A DNA stretch of 64,000 bases, taken from positions 310,001-374,000 of the forward strand of contig NZ_PTXL01000006.1 in the NCBI RefSeq assembly GCF_004343775.1, read 5' to 3'. The translations under genes were made by a program, and so were the position numbers. Each line of letters begins with the position of its first letter. Within the stretch, counting starts at the first letter, position 1. Source of the DNA: Burkholderia sp. SRS-46. GTDB taxonomy: Bacteria; Pseudomonadota; Gammaproteobacteria; Burkholderiales; Burkholderiaceae. The notes beneath the pieces were generated by a model. That model saw nothing but the letters and a program-made list of their open reading frames with translations. It ran no database searches and had not been told where the DNA came from. Positions 1-8,396 of the stretch are shown here, one piece after another.

Positions 1-273
1 GAAGATCACGAAGCGGGTGTTGACCATCGCGGCGGTGAGCAGCACGGTCCAGAGCGGCAGCTTCGCGGCGAGCAGGGGCAGCACCGCGAGCTGCGACGAG
101 CCCGCGTAGACGAGCAGCGACATCGCGCTCGCCTGCCCGATCGTCATCGCCGACTTGCTCATCGCGATGCCGGTGACGAGCCCCCAGGACAGGATCGCCA
201 TCAGCGTGGGCGAGTAATCGCGCGCGCCCTGGAGCAGCGCGAAGCGGTCGGTGGCGGACAATCGTGCAAGCAT
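1..273 (-). CDS. AzlC-family branched-chain amino acid permease, N-terminal part
   Basis: Reading the minus strand from an ATG at 273 gives 91 residues that run off the left edge. The sequence (start MLARLSATDRF, then ARDYSPTLMAILSWGLVTG and later YAGSSQLAVLPLL) matches the start of AzlC proteins, the large subunit of AzlCD branched-chain amino acid exporters in the inner membrane. Two hydrophobic stretches are visible. It is divergent from ilvE, a branched-chain aminotransferase gene, which fits a shared amino acid theme. The 3' part and any azlD partner lie outside the window. Confidence 0.8.
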   Translation of the reverse strand, partial: MLARLSATDRFALLQGARDYSPTLMAILSWGLVTGIAMSKSAMTIGQASAMSLLVYAGSSQLAVLPLLAAKLPLWTVLLTAAMVNTRFVIF

Positions 274-400
274 GGGGAATGCGCCGCGGAGGACGGATTG
301 TCGGGGCGCTGGCGTCTCCTGCCGGCGTGGCCCGTCTTGGTTGGAATCGGTACCGGGCGATTATAGCCCCGCCCCTCGCCGACCGACCGGTTTGCCGCCA

Positions 401-424
401 AAAGACGCTAAAATATGCGTCTTT
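401..424. promoter_or_regulatory. Perfect inverted repeat in the azlC-ilvE intergenic region
   Basis: AAAGACGC (401-408) and GCGTCTTT (417-424) are exact 8-bp inverted copies around the AT-rich centre TAAAATAT. The centre contains a -10-like TAAAAT. It lies 53 bp before the ilvE start, in the region shared with divergent azlC. It could be an operator over the ilvE promoter. The binding protein is unknown. Confidence 0.4.
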
Positions 425-476
425 CCGGCGTAACGCTGCACACCGCGGCCGCACCCCCGCATCCCAGGAGATTCCT

Positions 477-1400
477 ATGTCAATGGCCGACCGCGACGGC
501 AAGATCTGGATGGACGGCAAGTTGATCGACTGGCGCGATGCCACGATCCACGTGCTGACCCATACGCTGCACTACGGCATGGGCGTCTTCGAAGGCGTGC
601 GCGCATACAAGACGACCGACGGCAGCACGGCGATCTTCCGCCTGTATGACCACACGAAGCGCCTGCTGAACTCCGCGAAGATCTTCCAGATGGACGTGCC
701 GTTCGACCAGGAAACCCTCGAAACCGCGCAGCGCGACGTCGTGCGCGAGAACGGCCTCGAGTCGGGCTACCTGCGCCCGATCATCTGGGTCGGCTCGGAA
801 AAGCTCGGCGTGTCCGCGAAGGGCAACACGATCCACGTCGCGATCGCCGCGTGGCCGTGGGGCGCGTACCTCGGCGAGGAAGGCATCACGAAGGGCATCC
901 GCGTGAAGACCTCGTCGTTTACCCGCCACCACGTGAACGTGTCGATGGTGCGCGCGAAGGCGTCGGGCTGGTACGTGAACTCGATCCTCGCGAACCAGGA
1001 AGCAACCGCCGACGGCTACGACGAGGCGCTGCTGCTCGACGTCGACGGCTACGTGTCGGAAGGCTCGGGCGAGAACTTCTTCCTCGTGAACCGCGGCAAG
1101 CTGTTCACGCCGGACCTGTCGTCGTGCCTCGACGGCATCACGCGCGACACCATCATCACGCTCGCGAAGGACGCCGGCATCGAGGTGATCGAGAAGCGCA
1201 TCACGCGCGACGAGGTCTACACGGCCGACGAGGCGTTCTTCACCGGCACCGCGGCCGAAGTCACGCCGATCCGCGAGCTGGACAACCGCACCATCGGCAG
1301 CGGCACGCGCGGCCCGATCACGGAAAAGCTGCAGTCGGCGTTTTTCGATATCGTGTCGGGCAAGAACGCGAAGTACGCGCACTGGCTGACGAAGATCTGA
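477..1400 (+). CDS. ilvE: Branched-chain amino acid aminotransferase
   Basis: This cytoplasmic PLP enzyme transfers the amino group between glutamate and the keto acids of leucine, isoleucine and valine. The product is 307 residues, the usual length for a class IV aminotransferase of this type. The PLP lysine is expected at Lys161 in the motif SMVRAKASGW. HYGMGVFEG near residue 32 and the EGSGEN cofactor-phosphate region near 195 are also typical. The ATG at 477 was chosen over upstream in-frame starts because AGGAG sits just before it and family homology begins there. A short zinc-finger gene follows 54 bp downstream and may be co-transcribed. Confidence 0.97.
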   Translation: MSMADRDGKIWMDGKLIDWRDATIHVLTHTLHYGMGVFEGVRAYKTTDGSTAIFRLYDHTKRLLNSAKIFQMDVPFDQETLETAQRDVVRENGLESGYLRPIIWVGSEKLGVSAKGNTIHVAIAAWPWGAYLGEEGITKGIRVKTSSFTRHHVNVSMVRAKASGWYVNSILANQEATADGYDEALLLDVDGYVSEGSGENFFLVNRGKLFTPDLSSCLDGITRDTIITLAKDAGIEVIEKRITRDEVYTADEAFFTGTAAEVTPIRELDNRTIGSGTRGPITEKLQSAFFDIVSGKNAKYAHWLTKI

Positions 1401-1454
1401 GCGCGCAGCGCCCGATCGCCCCCCACACACCAAGCCTCAAACAGAGAAAGACCC

Positions 1455-1649
1455 ATGAGTGAAATCAAGGAAATGCCGCTCGTCGAGCTGACGGCCAAGG
1501 ATCTTCCGGCCTACTGCCCGAACCCCGCCATGGCCCGCTGGAGCGCGCACCCGCGCGTGTTCATCGACGTGTCGCACGGCGAGACGCGCTGCCCGTACTG
1601 CGGCACGCGCTACAAGCTGCGCGACGGCGAGGTCGTCAAGGGCCACTGA
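1455..1649 (+). CDS. Small CHCC-type zinc-finger protein
   Basis: The 64-residue protein has one Cys near residue 22, a His after SHPR-like sequence and a closing CPYCGTRY pair. This matches the zf-CHCC family (the NDUFS6/YcfR-like zinc finger found alone in proteobacteria). Its exact role is not established. The ATG follows AGAGAAAGACCC, a weak ribosome site. The position between ilvE and waaF suggests co-transcription with both. Family assignment is confident; function is not. Confidence 0.9.
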   Translation: MSEIKEMPLVELTAKDLPAYCPNPAMARWSAHPRVFIDVSHGETRCPYCGTRYKLRDGEVVKGH

Positions 1650-1799
1650 GCCCGGCCGCCCGGCCCGCACGCCCCGCGCGCGGCCGGACGTCCCGCGCGG
1701 CGGCGCGGCCGGAGCACGGCACGCCGCCCTTTCCCATTCTGGCAACCCGAACGCGGCGCCCGCGCGCCGTGTTTCATTACGACATCGGAAATCGACCTG

Positions 1800-2840
1800 A
1801 TGCGTCGAGCGCTGGTTATCGCACCGAATTGGATCGGTGACGCATTGATGGCGCAGCCGCTCTTTGCGCTGCTGAAGAAACTCCATCCCCGCATCGCGAT
1901 CGATGCCGTCGCGCCCGCCTGGGTCGCGCCGGTGCTGGAGCGCATGCCGGAGATCCACGATGTCTACGCGACCGATCTCGCGCACGGCAAGCTGCAGCTG
2001 CTGCGCCGCTGGCAGCTCGCGAGCGACCTGCGCGACAACGGCTACGACGCGGCCTACGTGCTGCCGAATTCGCTGAAATCCGCGGTGATCCCGTGGCTCG
2101 CGAACATCCCGCTGCGGATCGGCTATACGGGCGAGCATCGCTACGGGCTGTTGAACGTCAGGCATGCGAACCCCGACAAGGCGCACGGCGAGCGGCCGCC
2201 GATGACCGGCCACTACGCGGCGCTCGCGTACGCACCGGGCGCGAAGCTGCCCGAGTCGATGAAAACCCTGCCCGCGCCGCGCCTCGAGGCCGACCTGAAT
2301 GAAACGGCGCGCGTGTCCGCACGTTTCAATCTCGATACACGGATGCCGCTCGTCGTGTTCTGCCCCGGCGCGGAATACGGCCCGGCGAAGCGCTGGCCGC
2401 CCGAGCACTTCGCGTCGCTCGCGAAGATCGTCCACCAGTCGTTCCCGTACACGCAGATCGTCGCGCTCGGCTCGCAGAAGGACGCGGCGGCCGCGCAGGC
2501 GATCGCCGAGCAGGCGCCGAACGTGCGCAACCTGTGCGGGCAGACGTCGCTGACGGAGGCGTGCGCGCTGATCGCGCGCGCGAACGCGGTCGTCACCAAC
2601 GATTCCGGGCTGATGCACGTGGCCGCGGCGCTGCGCCGGCCGCTGGTCGCGCTGTACGGGTCGACGGATCCGCGTCATACCCCTCCGCTGTCCGAGCTGG
2701 CGAAGGTACAATGGTTGCATCTCGAATGCAGTCCCTGCTTCGAGCGCGAGTGTCCGCTCGGCCACCTGAAGTGCCTGCGCGAACTCGGCCCGGAGCAGGT
2801 ATTCGGCGATTTGCGCGGCATGCTCGTCGGGCAGCGCTGA
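1800..2840 (+). CDS. waaF: ADP-heptose:LPS heptosyltransferase II
   Basis: This glycosyltransferase family 9 enzyme adds the second heptose of the lipopolysaccharide inner core at the inner face of the cytoplasmic membrane. The 346-residue product starts RRALVIAPNWIGDALMAQPL, the GT9 N-terminal signature. The C-terminal half has FCPGAEYGPAKRWP and VTNDSGLMHVAAAL, the ADP-heptose binding region. Length matches the family (about 348). Four Cys in the last 40 residues (CSPCFERECPLGHLKC) are common in WaaF. The ATG at 1800 directly precedes the family's conserved start. Confidence 0.95.
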   Translation: MRRALVIAPNWIGDALMAQPLFALLKKLHPRIAIDAVAPAWVAPVLERMPEIHDVYATDLAHGKLQLLRRWQLASDLRDNGYDAAYVLPNSLKSAVIPWLANIPLRIGYTGEHRYGLLNVRHANPDKAHGERPPMTGHYAALAYAPGAKLPESMKTLPAPRLEADLNETARVSARFNLDTRMPLVVFCPGAEYGPAKRWPPEHFASLAKIVHQSFPYTQIVALGSQKDAAAAQAIAEQAPNVRNLCGQTSLTEACALIARANAVVTNDSGLMHVAAALRRPLVALYGSTDPRHTPPLSELAKVQWLHLECSPCFERECPLGHLKCLRELGPEQVFGDLRGMLVGQR

Positions 2841-2954
2841 CCTTCACCGGCAGTGTCGCCAGGCGCGCGCCGGGCAATCCGATTCACCGGTGTGCGGCGG
2901 CCTCAGGGCCGCCGTGCTGAATACGGCGCGCGCAGCGCGCGAGAGATAACCCCG

Positions 2955-3401
2955 ATGCCACGTTTTGCCCGCCTCTTCGAAGCCGCCGCCGATACGCTCA
3001 ACGCCTACTACCAGGCCGTCGCCGATGCCAATCTCGACGCCCTGATGGCGCTGTGGATCGACGAGGATTTCGCCAGCTGCATCTGGGCGGACGGCGCGCA
3101 TCTGCACGGCCTCGACCAGATCCGCAGCGGGTTCGGCGCACGCCTGTCCACGCAGCCCGTGACGATCGAGCCGCTCGACATCCGCGTATACGACAGCCTC
3201 GGCACCGTCGTCTACACGATTGCCGAAGCGCATCAGCAGGCCGACCTCACTGCCGAGCCCGACATGGTGTTCGCGACGTACGTGATGATCCACGAACGCG
3301 GCGAATGGCGCATCGCGCACATCCATGCGAGCCCGATTCCCGAACAGGCGGCCGGGCAGTTCGCCGCCAAGATCCGCCACGGGCAAGGCCCGCTGCACTG
3401 A
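2955..3401 (+). CDS. NTF2/SnoaL-like protein
   Basis: The 148-residue protein has the cone-shaped NTF2-like pattern: an N-terminal helix (RLFEAAADTLNAYYQAVADAN), ALWIDEDFASCIWADG, then alternating strands ending with FATYVMIHERGEWRIAHIHAS. Such proteins belong to the SnoaL/DUF4440 group, which includes enzymes and binding proteins of many kinds, so no reaction can be named. The start was placed at the ATG at 2955 rather than the longer frame upstream because homology-like sequence begins at MPRFARL. The next gene starts 28 bp later on the same strand. Confidence 0.8.
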   Translation: MPRFARLFEAAADTLNAYYQAVADANLDALMALWIDEDFASCIWADGAHLHGLDQIRSGFGARLSTQPVTIEPLDIRVYDSLGTVVYTIAEAHQQADLTAEPDMVFATYVMIHERGEWRIAHIHASPIPEQAAGQFAAKIRHGQGPLH

Positions 3402-3428
3402 ATGAATTGACGAAGACGCGGGGCGATC

Positions 3429-4463
3429 ATGAGTACGGCTTCTCCGCCCACATCGCTTGACGGGGCCCACGGCTCCGACGACGACACACTGCGCTATCGC
3501 GCACCACGCTGGCTGCCCAACAGCCACGCGCAAACCATCGTGCCGGCGCTGTTCGCGCGACGACCGGTCGTCGCTTACCGGCGCGAGCGATGGGAAACGC
3601 CCGATCACGATTTCATCGATCTCGACTGGGTCGCGCATCTCGACAGCGCGGCGCCGCGCCCCGACGCGCCGCTGTTCGTGCTGTTCCACGGCCTCGAGGG
3701 CAGCTCCGGCTCGCACTACGCGCTCGCGCTGATGGCCGCCGCGCGCGCGAAGGGCTGGCACGGTGTCGTCCCGCACTTTCGCAGCTGCAGCGGCGAGATG
3801 AATCGCCGGCCGCGCTTCTACCACCTCGCGGACAGCGCCGAGGTCGACTGGATCCTGCGCCGCCTGGCCGCGCAGCATCGCGGGCCGATCGTCGCCGCCG
3901 GCGTGTCGCTCGGCGGCAACGTGCTGCTGCGCTGGCTCGGCGAGCACCGCAGCGACACGTCGATCGTGCGCGCCGCCGCCGCGATCTCGACCCCACTCGA
4001 CGTGCACGCGGGCGGCCGCGCGCTGTCGCAGGGTTTCGCGAAGGTCTACACGCGCAGCTTCCTGAAGACGCTGAAGCACAAGGCGCTCGTCAAGCTCGAG
4101 CAATTCCCCGGCCTGTTCGACCGCGACGCGATGCTGAAAGCGGTGACGATGCACGACTTCGACGACATCGTCACCGCGCCGCTGCACGGCTTCAGCGACG
4201 CGAACGACTACTGGACGCAGGCGACCACCCGGCCGCTGCTGCCCGCGATCGACGTGCCGACGCTGATCCTCAACGCCCGCAACGATCCGTTCCTGCCCGC
4301 GTCGGCGCTGCCCGGCCCGGCGGACGTGTCGCCCGCCGTCGAGCTCGACCAGCCCGAAGCCGGCGGCCATGCGGGTTTCATGACCGGGCCGTTCCCCGGC
4401 CGGCTCGACTGGCTGTCGGTGCGGGTGTTCGGCTATTGCGCCCGGTTCGTCGACCATGGATGA
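3429..4463 (+). CDS. YheT-family alpha/beta hydrolase
   Basis: The 344-residue protein has the YheT/ABHD1-3 pattern: NSHAQTIVPALF near residue 31, FHGLEGSSGSHY as the oxyanion region, and the nucleophile elbow GVSLGGN with Ser160. The acid is probably the Asp of NARNDPFLP and the base the His of EAGGHAGF. These are esterase-like enzymes; the natural substrate is unknown. The stop overlaps the start of the next gene by 8 bp, so the two are probably translationally coupled. Confidence 0.88.
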   Translation: MSTASPPTSLDGAHGSDDDTLRYRAPRWLPNSHAQTIVPALFARRPVVAYRRERWETPDHDFIDLDWVAHLDSAAPRPDAPLFVLFHGLEGSSGSHYALALMAAARAKGWHGVVPHFRSCSGEMNRRPRFYHLADSAEVDWILRRLAAQHRGPIVAAGVSLGGNVLLRWLGEHRSDTSIVRAAAAISTPLDVHAGGRALSQGFAKVYTRSFLKTLKHKALVKLEQFPGLFDRDAMLKAVTMHDFDDIVTAPLHGFSDANDYWTQATTRPLLPAIDVPTLILNARNDPFLPASALPGPADVSPAVELDQPEAGGHAGFMTGPFPGRLDWLSVRVFGYCARFVDHG

Positions 4464-5031
4464 CATCGTCAGGCAGGCGCTCGCCAAGTGGCCGGACGTG
4501 CCGCACTGCACCGGCTGGCTGCTGCTCGACCGGCGCGGCGACTGGCGCCTGCGCGACGACGCGGCGCAGGCGGCCGGCGAGCTCGGCTCGCCGATCCGCC
4601 ACGCCGCGCTGATCGCGTTCATCGCCCGCAACTACGAGGCCGACGAACACGGCCAGTGGTTCTTCCAGAACGGGCCGCAGCGCGTGTACGTCGAACTCGC
4701 GTATACCCCATGGATCGTGCGGCTCGCCGAACGGGACGGGCAGCTTGCGCTCACCGACCAGGCCGGCCAGCCGTTCGAGCCGCACGAAGCGTGGCTCGAC
4801 GATGCGGGCGGCGTGCTGTTCCGCGCCGCCGGCACGCCGCCGCGCGTCGCCGCGCTGCACGATCACGACCTCGGGCTGTTCGCCGATCACGCGGATCTCG
4901 ACGCGACGCCGCCCGTGCTGCGCTGGCGCGACGGCCATGTGCTGCCGCTCGGCGAAATGGCGCGCGACGACGTGCCCGCGCGCTTCGGATTCGTCGCGAG
5001 CCCGGCCGAACGCGCACGCGGCACGGGCTAG
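4456..5031 (+). CDS. Conserved betaproteobacterial protein of unknown function
   Basis: The 191-residue protein begins MDDIVRQALAKWPDVPHCTGWL and has FFQNGPQRVYVEL near residue 70. It resembles a Burkholderiales family often labelled DUF2946, recalled with limited certainty. No signal peptide, membrane segment or catalytic motif was recognised. Its start lies inside the 3' end of the YheT-type hydrolase gene (8-bp overlap), which argues for a joint transcript. Its TAG stop interlocks with the stop of the convergent protease gene: the four bases CTAG at 5028-5031 serve both. Confidence 0.8.
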   Translation: MDDIVRQALAKWPDVPHCTGWLLLDRRGDWRLRDDAAQAAGELGSPIRHAALIAFIARNYEADEHGQWFFQNGPQRVYVELAYTPWIVRLAERDGQLALTDQAGQPFEPHEAWLDDAGGVLFRAAGTPPRVAALHDHDLGLFADHADLDATPPVLRWRDGHVLPLGEMARDDVPARFGFVASPAERARGTG

Positions 5032-6722
5032 CTCCGGCCGTTCTTCTCGTCCTCGCGCTCTTCCTTGTAGCGCGCCTCGAACTCCAGCAGGCGCGCGTTG
5101 ATCATCGACTGGTCGTAGAACGACACGTCCTTCGCGTCCCGCGCGTCCTTCAGCTGGCGAATCGCCGACGACCATGCACCGTCGAGCGCGAGCTTCTCCG
5201 CGAGCGCGCGGCGCCGCGCGAGCACGTCGCCGCTGCCGTCGCTCGCCTTCGCGAGATAGTCCCACCAGTCCGGCTGCTGCGGATCGGACTGCGCCTGCAC
5301 GCGGGCGAGCGTCTGCGCCTGCGCGTAACGGCGCGCGGCCAGCAGCGCCTGCAGATGCGCGACGATCGCCGCGTGCGACGCCGGCCAGCGCCGCTGCGCG
5401 AGCGCCGCGAGCCGCACCGCTTCGTCGGTGCGCCCCGCGCGCCGCGCGAGGTCCGCCGCGAGCACGTCGAGGCTCGGCGAACTCGTCGTCGGGTCGTCCT
5501 CGCGGCGCGCACGCGCGTCGAACGCGGCGCGCGCGCTCGCCAGCGCCTGGCTCGCGGCATCGTACTGGCCGAGCAGCGTGTTCGCGAGCGCGACGCCGTA
5601 CCCGTTCGCGGCCACGTTCGGCGCGGTATGGTCGTCGATCTCGAGCTGCATCCGGCGCGCCTCGGCCGCGATGTCGGTCGGCGCGCGGTTCTGCAGGATG
5701 CGCAGCCGGGCGCGCACGAAGCCGTATTCGGCCGACTGGTGCGGCTGGCGGTACGGTGCGCGCCGCGCGCGGTCCTCCATGTCGGCGATCCGCTCGCCGG
5801 TCAGCGGGTGGGTGCGCGCATAGGCCGGCACGCCCGCGTCGCCCATCGACGCGCGGTCGAGCCGCTCGAAGAAGCCCGGCATGCCGTACGGGTCGTAGCC
5901 CGCGCCCGCGAGCAGCTGGAAGCCGACGCGGTCGGCCTCGCGTTCCGCCGTGCGCGAGAAGCGCAGCTGGTTGTCGACCGCGTACGCCTGCCCGCCCATC
6001 GCGATCGCGCTGCCAAGATCGCCGCTGCGCGCGAGCACGCCGGCCAGCACGCCGAGCAGCATCGACGCGAGCGCCGTGTAGCCGGTTTTCTCGCTCGCGC
6101 TGATCATCCGCGCGATATGCCGCTGCAGCACGTGGCCCATCTCGTGGCCGACCACCGACGCGAGCTCCGATTCCGTCTGCGTCGTGATGAAGAGCCCGCT
6201 GTTGATGCCGATGAAGCCGCCCGGCATCGAGAACGCGTTGATCTGCGGATCGCGCACCGCGAACAGGTCGAAGTCGGGCGCATAGCCGCCGATGAAGCGC
6301 GCCGTTGCCGCGGCCGCGAGCCGCGCCGCCATCGCATTCAGGTAGTCGCGTGCGAGCCAGTCGTCGAGATAGTCGGGGTCGCGCCGCACCTCGCGCATCA
6401 CGCGCTCGCCGAGCCGGCGCTCGGCCTGCGGGGTCATCGCGCCGCCGGAGCCGTCGCCGAGGTCGGGCAGCTGCAGCGCGCGCAGCGGCCCGCGCAGGCC
6501 CGCGGCCGGGCCCGACGCGCGGTCGGTGCCCGAGAACCGGCTTTCGGCGCCGCCGTAGGTGCCGAACACGTCCGGCGCGATGCCGGACGGCACGGTCGAG
6601 ATCGACGGCAAGCCGGCGGGCGCCGCCTCGAGCGGCAATCCGCCCGTGCGCTGCGCGAAGCCGTCGGGCGGCAGCGTCAGCGCCGCCGACAGCAACGCGA
6701 CGAGCAACTGTTTGACACGCAT
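5028..6722 (-). CDS. M48-family periplasmic zinc metalloprotease, BepA-like
   Basis: The 564-residue product begins with a signal peptide (about residues 1-24, ending GFAQ). The zinc site is HEMGH (His193, Glu194, His197), followed by an ExxxD motif (EREAD, residues 260-264). The C-terminal half is alpha-helical with TPR-like repeats. This layout is that of BepA/YfgC, which degrades misassembled outer-membrane proteins in the periplasm. It is longer than E. coli BepA (487 residues), mostly through an N-terminal linker. The start at 6722 was chosen over 6794 because only it gives a clean signal peptide. It is convergent with the preceding gene and divergent from moaC. Confidence 0.9.
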   Translation of the reverse strand: MRVKQLLVALLSAALTLPPDGFAQRTGGLPLEAAPAGLPSISTVPSGIAPDVFGTYGGAESRFSGTDRASGPAAGLRGPLRALQLPDLGDGSGGAMTPQAERRLGERVMREVRRDPDYLDDWLARDYLNAMAARLAAAATARFIGGYAPDFDLFAVRDPQINAFSMPGGFIGINSGLFITTQTESELASVVGHEMGHVLQRHIARMISASEKTGYTALASMLLGVLAGVLARSGDLGSAIAMGGQAYAVDNQLRFSRTAEREADRVGFQLLAGAGYDPYGMPGFFERLDRASMGDAGVPAYARTHPLTGERIADMEDRARRAPYRQPHQSAEYGFVRARLRILQNRAPTDIAAEARRMQLEIDDHTAPNVAANGYGVALANTLLGQYDAASQALASARAAFDARARREDDPTTSSPSLDVLAADLARRAGRTDEAVRLAALAQRRWPASHAAIVAHLQALLAARRYAQAQTLARVQAQSDPQQPDWWDYLAKASDGSGDVLARRRALAEKLALDGAWSSAIRQLKDARDAKDVSFYDQSMINARLLEFEARYKEEREDEKNGRS

Positions 6723-6897
6723 GGCAGGATGATGGCGACGCCGTCCCGCGCGCGGCGCGCGCTTCGTGGCGATTGGTATGAATATCGTGGCCATTGTACC
6801 GGCGACGCGGCGGCTGTTCCGCCCGGCCGGCGCGCCAACTGCGTGCCGGCGCCGCGCACGCCGCTGCTATGATAGGCGCCCGTTGAAGGAGCACGAC

Positions 6898-7377
6898 ATG
6901 TCTGGACTCACCCACTTCGATGCCGCCGGCCACGCACACATGGTCGACGTCGGCGACAAGCAGGAAACGCGGCGTATCGCCGTCGCGCGCGGCACGATCC
7001 GGATGCTGCCGGCCACGTTCGAACTGATCCGCGACGGCAAGGCGAAGAAAGGCGACGTACTCGGCGTTGCGCGCATCGCGGCGATCCAGGGCGCGAAGCG
7101 CACCGCCGACCTGATTCCGCTGTGCCATCCGCTCGCGCTGACCCGCGTGGCCGTCGATTTCGAACTCGACGACACGCTGCCGGGCGTGCATTGCGTCGCG
7201 CAGGTCGAGACGCTCGGGCGCACCGGCGTCGAGATGGAGGCGCTCACCGCGGTGCAGGTCGGGTTGCTGACCGTGTACGACATGTGCAAGGCCGTCGATC
7301 GCGGGATGACGATCACCGAGGTGAGCGTGCGCGAGAAGCGCGGCGGGAAGTCGGGGGACTGGAAGGCGGAAGCGTAA
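6898..7377 (+). CDS. moaC: Cyclic pyranopterin monophosphate synthase
   Basis: MoaC converts 3',8-cyclo-7,8-dihydro-GTP to cyclic pyranopterin monophosphate in molybdenum cofactor synthesis. The product is 159 residues, the normal family length. Typical motifs are MVDVGDKQETRR near the N-terminus, IPLCHPL in the middle, and GRTGVEMEALTAV followed by VYDMCKA. The ATG at 6898 has AAGGAG 7 bp upstream. No other moa gene is adjacent. Confidence 0.97.
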   Translation: MSGLTHFDAAGHAHMVDVGDKQETRRIAVARGTIRMLPATFELIRDGKAKKGDVLGVARIAAIQGAKRTADLIPLCHPLALTRVAVDFELDDTLPGVHCVAQVETLGRTGVEMEALTAVQVGLLTVYDMCKAVDRGMTITEVSVREKRGGKSGDWKAEA

Positions 7378-7549
7378 CGCCCCGATCCGGGTCGGGACGG
7401 ATCCCGCGACGACCGACCGAATCCCGACGCCCGGCCTCTCCCTTTCTCGTCAATCGATACGTGTCGCGCTGGGCCCAAGCGTGACACCCGACAACTTCCA
7501 CGACCACCACCCGCTGCGCTTGAAGATGAATTCGATCGGTTCGTGACGG

Positions 7550-7927
7550 TCACGTTGCGCCGTCACGGCAACCGTCGACCAGTTTCGATACTTGACCGAA
7601 TAATCGACGCGACTCGATTCCGATGCCGGCCGGCGTCACCATTGTATCGATGAACTGGGTCACGACACTCGCACCGAGCATCATCCCGATATCGGCGAAT
7701 GGATTTTTCTGAAGTTGCGGGTTGGCGGACAGCCTGTTTTGCATCACCGCCATGATCTGCGTGCGCAAGCTTTCACGAAATGCCGGGAAGTCGACGTTGG
7801 AAGAAAATCCGTCGGCATCTTTATCGATAATGTCCGAACGAATAACGCCCTCGGACGCCTCCGGGCCGGTGGCTTGTCTTCCATTCGCGTGTGTGTAGAA
7901 TTCGGAAAAATTGAATTCATGACAACG
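7550..7927 (-). pseudogene. Truncated DUF2939-like gene remnant
   Basis: The minus-strand frame is open from 7927 down to the TGA at 7550. It encodes VDFPAFRESLRTQIMAVMQ, then NPFADIGMMLGASVV and MVTPAGIG, a pattern recalled from DUF2939 proteins. No ATG or GTG occurs in the open stretch, only a TTG at 7766-7768 in the middle of the conserved part, so the N-terminus with its expected membrane anchor is missing. The upstream end runs into the 5' region of the divergent membrane-protein gene. The simplest reading is a gene that lost its 5' end. A short product from the TTG is possible but unlikely to work. Confidence 0.55.
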
Positions 7928-7939
7928 CTACGGAGTTTG

Positions 7940-8287
7940 ATGGCTCACTCGAACATCGTGTTCAAGTACCCGACGTTTGGAACCGTCAAGAACGCGCCAA
8001 TCGGATTTTCATGGACCACCCTGATTTTCGGCTGTTTTCCGGCGCTCTTTCGCGGCGACTTCAAGTGGGCTGCGATTAACTTCGCCATCACGGCCGGCGT
8101 CGCGATCGTGACGGCGGGGTTCGGCGGTTTCATTCCGTGGCTTGTCTTTGCCGTGATCTGCAACAAGCTGTATGTGCGGGAATTGGCAACGAAGGGTGAT
8201 CTGGTGGACAGCATCGCATCCAGATATACCCTCGACGAACTTCCGGCCCAGCTGGAAACCGTCCTCAGGCCCGCTCGGGAGGCTTGA
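7940..8287 (+). CDS. Small multi-pass membrane protein of unknown function
   Basis: The 115-residue protein has about two to three hydrophobic segments: IGFSWTTLIFGCFPALF near residue 21, AINFAITAGVAIVTAGFG near 42 and IPWLVFAVICNKLYV near 62. A soluble C-terminal tail follows. The ATG at 7940 has GGAG upstream. An in-frame ATG at 7919 would add seven residues but has a poorer ribosome site. A strong terminator follows. Base composition of the 5' flank is less GC-rich than the neighbours and a gene remnant lies next to it, so this spot has probably been rearranged. Confidence 0.7.
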   Translation: MAHSNIVFKYPTFGTVKNAPIGFSWTTLIFGCFPALFRGDFKWAAINFAITAGVAIVTAGFGGFIPWLVFAVICNKLYVRELATKGDLVDSIASRYTLDELPAQLETVLRPAREA

Positions 8288-8309
8288 AGTTGTTTCATCG
8301 CATGGCCCG

Positions 8310-8347
8310 AAGGCCGCTTCGCACATGCCGAAGCGGCCTTTGTTTTG
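8310..8347 (+). terminator. Rho-independent terminator
   Basis: AAGGCCGCTTCG (8310-8321) pairs exactly with CGAAGCGGCCTT (8329-8340) around a 7-base loop, followed by TGTTTTG. It lies 22 bp after the stop of the small membrane-protein gene. Confidence 0.9.
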
Positions 8348-8396
8348 AATTCAGCAAAGCCAGGCCGCATCCGCGCCTGAACGATCCGATCCCGAC

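Noticed and set aside
4378..7191. Long minus-strand open frame (937 codons) across moaC, the protease gene and its neighbours
   Set aside because: Low-complexity Arg/Ala/Gly protein that overlaps real genes in other frames.
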